5,207 bases of DNA, taken from NCBI GenBank assembly GCA_945221685.1, contig CALYNN010000121.1, positions 1-5,207 of the forward strand, given 5' to 3'. The stretch is from an uncultured Clostridia bacterium. Its GTDB lineage: Bacteria; Bacillota; Clostridia; Oscillospirales; Acutalibacteraceae. The notes under the pieces were generated by a model. It was not told the origin of the DNA and did no database searches. It was given only the letters and a program-made list of their open reading frames with translations. Position numbers and translations under genes: made by a program. How positions within the stretch are numbered: position 1 is the stretch's first letter; each line of letters starts with the position of its first letter. Shown here piece after piece: positions 1 through 5,207 of this stretch.

Positions 1-364
1 ATATATAATTTGATGCAATATGTCCCCTCAAATGATGAACGGGAACAAGCGGTATATCTGTTGCAACGGCAAGACCCTTTGCAAAATTTACGCCCACCAA
101 AAGCGAGCCGATAAGCCCCGGCGCGTATGTAACTGCTATTGCGTCAATATCTGAAGCGGTGCATCCCGCCTGCCTAAGTGCCTCTTCTACAACACCGCTG
201 ATGCTCTCTGCGTGCCTGCGGGATGCGATCTCCGGCACTACTCCGCCATACAGCTTATGCTCCTCAAGAGAGGTTGCTATAACATTTGATAACACCCTGC
301 GTCCGTCCTCCACAACGGAAGCGGCGGTTTCATCACAGGAGCTTTCTATACCCAAGATTTTCAT
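1..364 (-). CDS. tsaD: tRNA N6-threonylcarbamoyladenosine synthase TsaD (N-terminal part; cut by window edge)
   Basis: The visible 121 codons begin MKILGIESSCDETAASVV, the usual start of the TsaD/Kae1/Gcp family (ASKHA ATPase fold). Around residues 39-51 comes YGGVVPEIASRRH, then APGLIGSLLVG at 81-91. The metal-binding HHxxxH motif is at residues 110-115 (H110, H111, H115). The family transfers the threonylcarbamoyl group from TC-AMP to A37 of ANN-decoding tRNAs in the cytoplasm, working with TsaB and TsaE. Full proteins are about 335-345 residues, so roughly the last two thirds lie beyond the left edge. The ATG at 362-364 is preceded by a GGAGA ribosome binding site at about 372-376. The gene starts 17 nt after the rimI stop and is probably the third gene of the polA-rimI-tsaD unit. 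The assignment is very secure; no odd residues are seen in the visible part. Confidence 0.97.
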   Translation of the reverse strand, partial: MKILGIESSCDETAASVVEDGRRVLSNVIATSLEEHKLYGGVVPEIASRRHAESISGVVEEALRQAGCTASDIDAIAVTYAPGLIGSLLVGVNFAKGLAVATDIPLVPVHHLRGHIASNYI

Positions 365-381
365 AAAAGATTCTCCGTTTG

Positions 382-804
382 CTAAAATTTATGTGTCATA
401 ATAATTGCGTTTTCAGTCGGATCGGAATAAAAATCAGGACGTATTCCGACATTTACAAATCCCATTTTTGTGTACAGATTAATTGCAGGAGCATTGCTTT
501 CTCTAACCTCGAGGGTGATAAACGACATATCGTTTTTCATTTGCTCCTTAATAAGAGCCTGTGCAATCCCCTGTCCTCTGTATTCGGGCAGGACGGCAAC
601 ATTTGTTACATATCCCTCGCCCGAAAAAATTTGAAGCCCCATATATCCAACGGCTATGCCATCAACAACTGCGACAACAAAATGCGATGTATCAAGGTCT
701 AATTGATTTTTCAAATCCTGCCTGCTCCACGGATGAGCAAAGCAGACTTTTTCTATATTTGCAACATCGTCAAGATACTGCAATGCAAATTTTTCTATTT
801 TCAT
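382..804 (-). CDS. rimI: Ribosomal-protein-alanine N-acetyltransferase RimI (GNAT family)
   Basis: This is a complete 140-residue single-domain GNAT acetyltransferase, close to the family's usual 140-160. It has the RimI-type HPWS near residues 24-27. The acetyl-CoA pyrophosphate-binding loop YRGQGIA lies at 75-81 after NVAVLPE. LEVRESN...INLYTKMGF at 98-115 places the expected catalytic Glu (E99) and Tyr (Y111) 12 residues apart, as in enterobacterial RimI. The characterised family member acetylates the N-terminal alanine of ribosomal protein S18; in Firmicutes the substrates may be broader. ATG at 802-804 lies 4 nt after the polA stop and has no clear Shine-Dalgarno sequence, so translation is probably coupled to polA. 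Adjacency to tsaD is the classic rimI context and supports RimI over a generic GNAT. The true substrate cannot be read from sequence. Confidence 0.93.
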   Translation of the reverse strand: MKIEKFALQYLDDVANIEKVCFAHPWSRQDLKNQLDLDTSHFVVAVVDGIAVGYMGLQIFSGEGYVTNVAVLPEYRGQGIAQALIKEQMKNDMSFITLEVRESNAPAINLYTKMGFVNVGIRPDFYSDPTENAIIMTHKF

Positions 805-808
805 AATA

Positions 809-3409
809 TTAATGTGCGCTGTACCAATCCTTGCCTATATTACCGTCGGCACGAAGCTTTACCTTCATTTTGCAGGCATTTTCCATTTCCTCGGTTACTA
901 TTTGCAACGCCTTTTCTGCTTCGTCGGTAGGTGCTTCAACAATCAATTCGTCGTGCACCTGAAGAATAAGCTGAGCTTTCATATTTTCAGCCTTCAGCCG
1001 TCTGTCAACCTTGACCATTGCAATTTTGATTATGTCGGCGGCAGTGCCCTGAATAGGCATATTTCTTGCAACTCGCTCGCCGAAGGCACGCATCATATGG
1101 TTACTTGAAGCAAGCTCCGGCAGGTAACGCTTTCTATGAAAAAGAGTTTCACTGTACCCCTTATCCTTTGCAAGCTCAATCATATCCTTCATATACTTAT
1201 CTACGCCGCTATAGGTGGCAAGATAATTATCTATATACTGCTTTGCTTCTTTATTACTTACGCCAATATCCTTTGCCAGAGAAAAGGCGCCGATACCGTA
1301 AACAATTCCGAAATTAACCGCCTTTGCACTGCTTCGCATTTGACTTGTTACCATATCAACAGGCATATTGAAAACCTGAGAAGCCGTAATGGTATGAATA
1401 TCGTCGCCGTTATTAAAAGCATTTATCATTGCTTCATCGCCCGAAAGGTCGGAAAGCACGCGAAGCTCGATTTGGCTATAGTCGGCGTCTACAAGCTTTT
1501 TACCCTCGCCTGCCACAAAAAATTTACGCATTTCTCTGCCAAGCTCGGTGCGAATTGGTATATTCTGCAAATTAGGCTCTAAAGAAGATATTCTGCCTGT
1601 TCTCGTTTCAACCTGATTAAAGCGTGTGTGAATTCTGCCGTCAGGCTCAATAACCTTTAAAAGTCCGTCGCAGTAGGTGGATTTAAGCTTAGACAGAGAA
1701 CGGTATTCCAAAATCTGCTCAACAACGGGATGCTCGTTAACAAGTCCCTCCAGCACCTCTGCATTTGTTGAGTAGCCGGTTTTCGTTTTCTTTTTACAGG
1801 GAAGTCCCAAATCCTCAAACAAGGCAACGCCAAGCTGCTTTGGAGAATTAATATTAAACTCTCTGCCTACGCTTTCGTATATCTGCAGGGTCAGCTCGTT
1901 TATTCTTTCGCCCAGCTGTTTGCCGAATTTTTCGATACCGCTTTTGTCAACCTCAAAGCCTGCATATTCCATTTTTGCAAGCACGGCGGAGAGAGGAAGC
2001 TCAATTTCCGTTAGAAGTGATGTTTCCCCTGCCTCCTCAATCAAAGAATTCATTTTTTCAAACAAAGGCTTAACGGTTGCGGCTAAAGAGACAGTCATAT
2101 CCTTTTCGCCCAAGGAATTGAAAAATTCAGGTATTGCAACGGAATATTCAACGCAAAGATGCTCAAGGTCGTAATTACTGTCACCCGGTCGGAGCAAATA
2201 TGCCGAAAGCATTAAATCTCCGCAAACGCCCTTAAGCTCAACCGAGTATTTGCAGGCAAGCCTGTGAAGCTCCTTGGTGTTTATGGTATATTTTTTTGTA
2301 TTTTCATCCTCAAAGAAATTGCGAACAAAATAGGAATACTCCGGAGTTTCGCAGGGCATAACTATAATCTCGTCACCAAAGGAAAAATACAAATCAGTAA
2401 TTGTACCGTCTGTCATGGCAGGGTAAAAATATGCATCTGTTCCTCTGAGGCGGTCAAGAAGATAATCGGCATTAACGCAGGTCAGCCTTGTAAGCTCTCT
2501 TTTAGGAGCCTCCTCCTGCCGTGCCTCCGCCGCCATATTTGCATCAAGATTAAATTTAGGAATAAGAGAAAAAAGCTCAAGCCTAACAAACTGCGAAACT
2601 GCCTTTTGCCTGTCACCCTGCTGAATTTTGTAATCATTCAAATCGGTGCTGACAGGAGCCTCGGTGCTGATTGTTCCTAATTTTAAAGAAAGGTATGCCT
2701 TGTCCTTATCATTGGCAAGCTTTGCCTTAACTCCTGCTTTTATATCCAGACCGTCTAAATTTTCATAGATATAATCAATAGTATGAAAACGCTGAATAAG
2801 GTCAAGGGCGGTTTTTGCCCCTACTCCTGCAACGCCGGGTATATTATCGGAACTGTCGCCCGGCAGAGCCTTAACCTGAATAAGCTCCCGAGGCGTCACT
2901 CCGTATTCCTCCATAATAGCCGCTTCGTCGTAAATATCGGTAACCGCCTGTCCCATTTTAGTGCGAGCCAAAAGCACCTTAACTCCGTTATGGGCAAGCT
3001 GAAGCGAGTCCCTGTCGCCTGTGGCAATAAAGCATTCGTCGCCGTTTTTTCGGCAAGCCTCGGCAAGAGTTCCCAATATATCGTCTGCCTCCCAGCCTGC
3101 ATGCTCAACAGTTACTATTCCTAAATTCTTTAAAAGCTCCTTAAGAATCGGCATCTGCGACCGAAGCTCATCGGGCATACCGTGCCTGCCTGCTTTATAG
3201 TCATCGTACATTTCGTGGCGAAAGGTAGGTGCGTGAACATCAAAAGCAACCGCAACGCAGTCGGGAGAGCACATTTCCTTAAGCTTAAGATAAATATTTA
3301 AAAAGCCGTAAACAGCGTTGGTGTATTCACCTTTTTTAGTGGTCAGCAGTTTAATTCCGTAAAAAGCACGGTTAACAATGCTGTTGCCGTCAATAACTAA
3401 TAATTTCAT
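809..3409 (-). CDS. polA: DNA polymerase I (5' nuclease plus polymerase; proofreading domain degenerate)
   Basis: This is a complete 866-residue family A polymerase, slightly short for the usual 870-930. Residues 1 to about 290 are the 5'-3' exonuclease/flap nuclease: MKLLVIDGNS, EADD at 107-110, GDRD at 131-134, GDSSDNIPG at 184-192 and a helix-hairpin-helix VGAKTA at 196-201. Residues of about 305-475 occupy the 3'-5' exonuclease position but lack the DxE metal-binding motif, as in Bacillus and Taq enzymes, so proofreading is not expected. The polymerase domain has motif A DYSQIELR (D643), motif B with R692, K696, F700 and Y704, and motif C QVHDE (D820, E821). F700 is the residue type that disfavours dideoxynucleotides. 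The protein fills gaps in excision repair and removes RNA primers. ATG at 3407-3409 has an AGGGG ribosome binding site at 3417-3421. It is the first gene of a leftward operon with rimI and tsaD. Confidence 0.98.
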   Translation of the reverse strand: MKLLVIDGNSIVNRAFYGIKLLTTKKGEYTNAVYGFLNIYLKLKEMCSPDCVAVAFDVHAPTFRHEMYDDYKAGRHGMPDELRSQMPILKELLKNLGIVTVEHAGWEADDILGTLAEACRKNGDECFIATGDRDSLQLAHNGVKVLLARTKMGQAVTDIYDEAAIMEEYGVTPRELIQVKALPGDSSDNIPGVAGVGAKTALDLIQRFHTIDYIYENLDGLDIKAGVKAKLANDKDKAYLSLKLGTISTEAPVSTDLNDYKIQQGDRQKAVSQFVRLELFSLIPKFNLDANMAAEARQEEAPKRELTRLTCVNADYLLDRLRGTDAYFYPAMTDGTITDLYFSFGDEIIVMPCETPEYSYFVRNFFEDENTKKYTINTKELHRLACKYSVELKGVCGDLMLSAYLLRPGDSNYDLEHLCVEYSVAIPEFFNSLGEKDMTVSLAATVKPLFEKMNSLIEEAGETSLLTEIELPLSAVLAKMEYAGFEVDKSGIEKFGKQLGERINELTLQIYESVGREFNINSPKQLGVALFEDLGLPCKKKTKTGYSTNAEVLEGLVNEHPVVEQILEYRSLSKLKSTYCDGLLKVIEPDGRIHTRFNQVETRTGRISSLEPNLQNIPIRTELGREMRKFFVAGEGKKLVDADYSQIELRVLSDLSGDEAMINAFNNGDDIHTITASQVFNMPVDMVTSQMRSSAKAVNFGIVYGIGAFSLAKDIGVSNKEAKQYIDNYLATYSGVDKYMKDMIELAKDKGYSETLFHRKRYLPELASSNHMMRAFGERVARNMPIQGTAADIIKIAMVKVDRRLKAENMKAQLILQVHDELIVEAPTDEAEKALQIVTEEMENACKMKVKLRADGNIGKDWYSAH

Positions 3410-3438
3410 ACCGTTACCCCTGTAATATAATTGGAATT

Positions 3439-3467
3439 ATTATACCATATTTATACACCTATTACAA
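3439..3467 (-). promoter_or_regulatory. Sigma-A-type promoter of polA-rimI-tsaD
   Basis: Read on the minus strand, TTGTAA (3462-3467) is followed after exactly 17 bp by TATAAT (3439-3444). A TG one base before the -10 gives TGGTATAAT, a perfect extended -10 element. The expected start is near 3431-3433, leaving a short leader of about 22 nt before the polA ATG, with AGGGG at 3417-3421 as ribosome binding site. The -35 matches consensus in 4 of 6 bases. No CtsR box overlaps it; the nearest lies about 70 bp upstream. Confidence 0.8.
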
Positions 3468-3536
3468 GGCGAAGCAAAATTATTTTGTTGCCCAAACACC
3501 CTTTTCATACGGTTTTCAAGTCGCAGAAAAAACAAA

Positions 3537-3553
3537 GGTCAAAAAAAGTCAAA
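3537..3553 (+). promoter_or_regulatory. CtsR operator box 1
   Basis: GGTCAAA-AAA-AGTCAAA is an exact match to the known CtsR tandem heptanucleotide (RGTCAAA, spacer NAN, RGTCAAA). It lies just upstream of the ctsR -35, at about -59 to -43 from the predicted start. CtsR binds such direct repeats as a dimer and represses class III heat-shock genes at normal temperature. Confidence 0.9.
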
Positions 3554-3559
3554 AAAGTT

Positions 3560-3576
3560 CTTGACTTTTCCTGACC
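3560..3576 (-). promoter_or_regulatory. CtsR operator box 2 (degenerate, opposite orientation)
   Basis: On the minus strand this reads GGTCAGG-AAA-AGTCAAG, matching the CtsR consensus at 5 of 7 and 6 of 7 positions with the correct 3-base spacer. It contains the entire ctsR -35 hexamer (3561-3566) and part of the spacer, so binding here would block RNA polymerase directly. It is weaker than boxes 1 and 3 and may need cooperative binding with box 1. Confidence 0.65.
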
Positions 3577-3589
3577 TTTGTGCTATTAT
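3561..3589 (+). promoter_or_regulatory. Sigma-A-type promoter of ctsR-mcsA-mcsB
   Basis: TTGACT (3561-3566), 17 bp, then TATTAT (3584-3589), with a TG at 3581-3582 giving an extended -10 (TGCTATTAT). The expected start is near 3596, leaving a leader of about 74 nt before the ctsR ATG. The -35 lies inside CtsR box 2, and box 3 begins about 4 bases after the start. This fits autorepression by CtsR from a vegetative promoter. Confidence 0.85.
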
Positions 3590-3599
3590 GACGATAGAA

Positions 3600-3622
3600 G
3601 GTCAAAGAAAGTCAAAGTCAAA
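3600..3622 (+). promoter_or_regulatory. CtsR operator box 3 with extra half-site
   Basis: GGTCAAA-GAA-AGTCAAA (3600-3616) is a second exact CtsR consensus, positioned at about +5 to +21. A further AGTCAAA half-site overlaps it by one base (3616-3622), followed by a degenerate ATCAAA. Placement just after the start would obstruct promoter escape or early elongation. Confidence 0.88.
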
Positions 3623-3669
3623 TCAAACAAGCGACTGCTTTCAAGATCTAAAAATTATTCAGGGAAGTG

Positions 3670-4125
3670 ATGAAATTGAAGCTAAGCGATGTTATTGCCG
3701 ATATGATACTTGATATGTTCGACGACGATACGCCGACTATCCAAATTCAGCGAAACGATTTGGCGGCTCAGTTAGGATGTGTGCCCAGCCAGATAAACTA
3801 TGTTATAACCTCGCGGTTCACGCCCGAACAGGGTTACAGAATTGAATCAAGGCGAGGCGGCGGCGGATGTATTATGATTACCCGCGCAGCAACAAAGGAA
3901 AACGCAATCATATCGCTGATTAATTCCATCGGCACAGATATTGACGAGAAGAATGCAAAGGCTCATATTTACAACCTTAATTACCAAAATCTCGTCAGTG
4001 ACAAGGCGGCAAATATGATGCTTGCAGTTACGGCAGACAGTAATTTCAGAGAGCTGCCGCCGGATTTAAAAAACAAAATCAGAGCAAGCCAGCTCAAGCA
4101 AATGCTGCTTGCATACATTAATTAG
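3670..4125 (+). CDS. ctsR: Transcriptional repressor CtsR (class III heat-shock regulator)
   Basis: 151 residues from the ATG at 3670, the usual CtsR length. The winged helix-turn-helix covers roughly residues 1-72: RNDLAAQLGCVPSQINYVI at 28-46 (recognition helix), RFTPEQGY at 49-56, then ESRRGGGG at 59-66. The tetraglycine wing is the family's heat-sensing element, and R62 before it is the conserved DNA-contact arginine phosphorylated by McsB in characterised systems. The C-terminal part (about 75-151) is the four-helix dimerisation region bound by McsB/ClpC. CtsR represses clp-type genes by binding RGTCAAA tandem repeats, which occur three times around its own promoter. An in-frame GTG at 3667 is rejected as start because AGGGA at 3661-3665 would be only 1 nt away, against 4 nt for the ATG. 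First gene of the operon; mcsA follows after 11 nt. Confidence 0.97.
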   Translation: MKLKLSDVIADMILDMFDDDTPTIQIQRNDLAAQLGCVPSQINYVITSRFTPEQGYRIESRRGGGGCIMITRAATKENAIISLINSIGTDIDEKNAKAHIYNLNYQNLVSDKAANMMLAVTADSNFRELPPDLKNKIRASQLKQMLLAYIN

Positions 4126-4136
4126 GAGGGATTTTT

Positions 4137-4673
4137 ATGTTATGTCAACATTGCAACAAAAATGAGGCAACAACTCACATCAAAAAGAATATAAACGGTC
4201 AAAGAGAAGAAATGCACCTTTGCAGTGAATGTGCAAGGGAGCTTGGCGTTATGGACGAATTCAAAATGCCAAGTATGAGCGAATTCTTCGGAGAGAGTCT
4301 TTTGGGAAGCTTTTTAGGCGCCGGTTCTGCGGCAATGAATTCCCTTGCAGGAATTGAGCGTTGCGGCACCTGCGGCTCCTCGTTCAGCGACATAGTCAAC
4401 AGCGGTCACATCGGCTGCAGCGACTGCTACGAAAAATTCAGCGACAGGCTTGAGCCGTCGTTAAGAAAAATGCACGGCAAAACAAAGCATATAGGCAAAT
4501 TTATTTCCTATTCGCAGGACGCCGAAAAATCCGATAAGCCAAAGGAGGAAAAGGTAGAAAATCCCCTTGAGGCTTTGAAAAAGGATTTAGACAAAGCCAT
4601 TAAGGAGCAGCGTTTTGAGGACGCGGCAGTATTAAGAGATAAGATTAAGGCTATGGAGGACGGAAATGAGTAA
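4137..4673 (+). CDS. mcsA: McsA, zinc-binding activator of the McsB arginine kinase
   Basis: 178 residues, normal for the family. The N-terminal treble of cysteines is C3-x2-C6 and C29-x2-C32. A second set is C76-x2-C79 and C94-x2-C97, so both zinc-binding modules are intact. A lysine/glutamate-rich linker (about 125-142) leads to a C-terminal UVR domain (about 144-174) with the typical KKDLDKAIKEQRFEDAAVLRD pattern, probably a helical hairpin. In Bacillus McsA activates McsB and modulates CtsR activity under heat, redox and metal stress. The start has a strong AGGAGGG ribosome binding site at 4124-4130, overlapping the ctsR stop, with 6 nt spacing. The last 8 nt overlap mcsB. The UVR domain alone would also fit UvrB or ClpC fragments, but the CXXC pairs and neighbours make McsA secure. 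Confidence 0.96.
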   Translation: MLCQHCNKNEATTHIKKNINGQREEMHLCSECARELGVMDEFKMPSMSEFFGESLLGSFLGAGSAAMNSLAGIERCGTCGSSFSDIVNSGHIGCSDCYEKFSDRLEPSLRKMHGKTKHIGKFISYSQDAEKSDKPKEEKVENPLEALKKDLDKAIKEQRFEDAAVLRDKIKAMEDGNE

Positions 4674-5207
4674 GTGGTACAAAAAGACAGGCGCAGACGG
4701 CGACATTGCCGTAGCCTCAAAAATAAGACTTGCAAGAAACATTGACGGCACTCCCTTTCCCTGCAAGATGACTAACGAGCAGCGCAAATCGGTTTGCAAG
4801 AAAATATTTGCGGCAGTTCAAAATTCAAAGCTTGCAGGAGAATTTGCCTTAACAGAGATTAACCCCCTTAAGGATTACGAAAAGATTGCCCTTTACGAAA
4901 AAGGAATTATAAGCGCAAGGCTTGCAAAGCAGGAGCAATACGGCGCAGTTATGATGACTAAAGACGAGGATATAAGCATTATGCTTTGCGAGGAGGACCA
5001 CATCAGGCTGACGGCGAGAGCCGCCGGTCTGGAGCTGAAGTCCCTTTACGGCAAAATTGACGCCGTTGACAATGTTATTATTGACAGCGTAAAAATTGCC
5101 TTTGACAAAAAGTACGGCTTTTTAACATCAAATCCCATTCATTTGGGTACAGGTCTTAAGGCGAGCGTTTTGCTTCACCTGCCTGCAATTAACAGTCAAA
5201 ATATGAT
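4666..5207 (+). CDS. mcsB: McsB-family protein-arginine kinase, N-terminal half, with unusual active-site residues (cut by window edge)
   Basis: 180 codons are visible of a family usually 340-365 long. The start MSKWYKKTGADGDIAVASK, KIRLARN at 19-25, EEDHIRL at 109-115 and GTGLKASVLLHLPA at 161-174 identify the phosphagen-kinase fold of McsB, which phosphorylates arginines on CtsR and on misfolded proteins to tag them for ClpCP. Several family-conserved positions differ: the first Arg of SxRIR is K19, His of EKH is G80, Asn of NEEDH is C108, the CPTN loop reads N156-P-I158-H159, and Arg of GTGLRAS is K165. The frame is intact, so this is divergence rather than decay, though activity cannot be assumed. 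ATG at 4666 overlaps mcsA by 8 nt, with GGAGGA at 4655-4660 five bases upstream, implying coupled translation. The second catalytic half lies outside the window. Family is sure; kinase activity is not. Confidence 0.93.
   Translation, partial: MSKWYKKTGADGDIAVASKIRLARNIDGTPFPCKMTNEQRKSVCKKIFAAVQNSKLAGEFALTEINPLKDYEKIALYEKGIISARLAKQEQYGAVMMTKDEDISIMLCEEDHIRLTARAAGLELKSLYGKIDAVDNVIIDSVKIAFDKKYGFLTSNPIHLGTGLKASVLLHLPAINSQNM

Larger units (their letters stand above)
3533..3580. repeat. 20-bp imperfect inverted repeat formed by two CtsR boxes
   Basis: The left arm 3533-3552 and right arm 3561-3580 are reverse complements at 18 of 20 positions, separated by 8 bases (3553-3560). Each arm holds one CtsR box plus a flanking CAAA/TTTG, so the symmetry extends beyond the boxes themselves. 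The structure lies upstream of both predicted transcription starts, so it should act as DNA (operator) rather than as an RNA hairpin or terminator. Confidence 0.8.

Noticed and set aside
379..702. 107-codon open frame on the plus strand
   Set aside because: It is antisense to rimI, which carries a full GNAT motif set. The translation shows no family resemblance.
1136..1582. 148-codon open frame on the plus strand
   Set aside because: It lies entirely opposite the polymerase domain of polA, whose motifs A-C confirm the minus-strand reading. The translation has no recognisable domain and no good ribosome binding site.
2264..2680. 138-codon open frame on the plus strand, with a hydrophobic start
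   Set aside because: It is antisense to polA at the degenerate exonuclease region. The hydrophobic run is a by-product of the opposite strand's codons, and no promoter or domain supports it.
3475..3487. Short palindrome CAAAATTATTTTG near the polA -35
   Set aside because: 6-bp A/T-rich arms are expected by chance in such intergenic DNA. A bulged GGC/GCC extension exists but matches no operator known to me.
3533..3580. The inverted repeat as a transcription terminator
   Set aside because: It sits upstream of both divergent starts, so neither predicted transcript includes it, and it has low G+C. The CtsR boxes explain it better.
3667..3669. GTG as the ctsR start
   Set aside because: The ribosome binding site would be almost touching it. 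The ATG immediately after gives better spacing and the usual CtsR N-terminus.
4666..5207. mcsB as a pseudogene
   Set aside because: The frame is open to the window edge, codon use matches its neighbours, the ribosome binding site is strong and most motifs are kept. Changed residues alone do not show decay.

Overview
The window looks like chromosomal DNA from a low-to-moderate G+C member of the Firmicutes, most likely a clostridial lineage (Ruminococcaceae/Oscillospirales-like). The evidence is the ctsR-mcsA-mcsB stress cluster, strong purine-rich ribosome binding sites, sigma-A-type promoters with extended -10 elements, and a DNA polymerase I whose proofreading residues are missing. The genus-level placement is an inference from protein similarity recalled from memory.

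Layout: two divergent transcription units leave a shared intergenic region of 260 bp (3410-3669). Leftward (minus strand), a promoter at 3439-3467 drives polA, then rimI (4 nt after polA), then tsaD (17 nt after rimI). tsaD runs off the left edge after 121 codons. This unit joins a repair and Okazaki-fragment polymerase to an N-terminal acetyltransferase and the t6A tRNA-modification enzyme. rimI-tsaD is a classic pairing; polA here occupies the side where tsaB often lies.

Rightward (plus strand), a promoter at 3561-3589 drives ctsR, mcsA and mcsB. The spacing is tight: 11 nt between ctsR and mcsA, and an 8-nt overlap between mcsA and mcsB. mcsB runs off the right edge after 180 codons. CtsR is the class III heat-shock repressor, McsB the protein-arginine kinase and McsA its zinc-binding activator. 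clpC commonly follows, but would lie outside this window. Three CtsR boxes surround the ctsR promoter, so the operon is almost certainly autoregulated.

No mobile element, RNA gene, CRISPR array or wholly new system is visible. The most interesting signal is in mcsB. The frame is intact and the family clear, but several normally conserved phosphagen-kinase active-site residues are changed. Two ATP-site arginines are lysines, the active-site Cys of the CPTN loop is Asn, and the Asn of the NEEDH motif is Cys. The second is the operator, where two of the CtsR boxes form a 20-bp inverted repeat (18 of 20 matching) and the third lies just after the expected transcription start.
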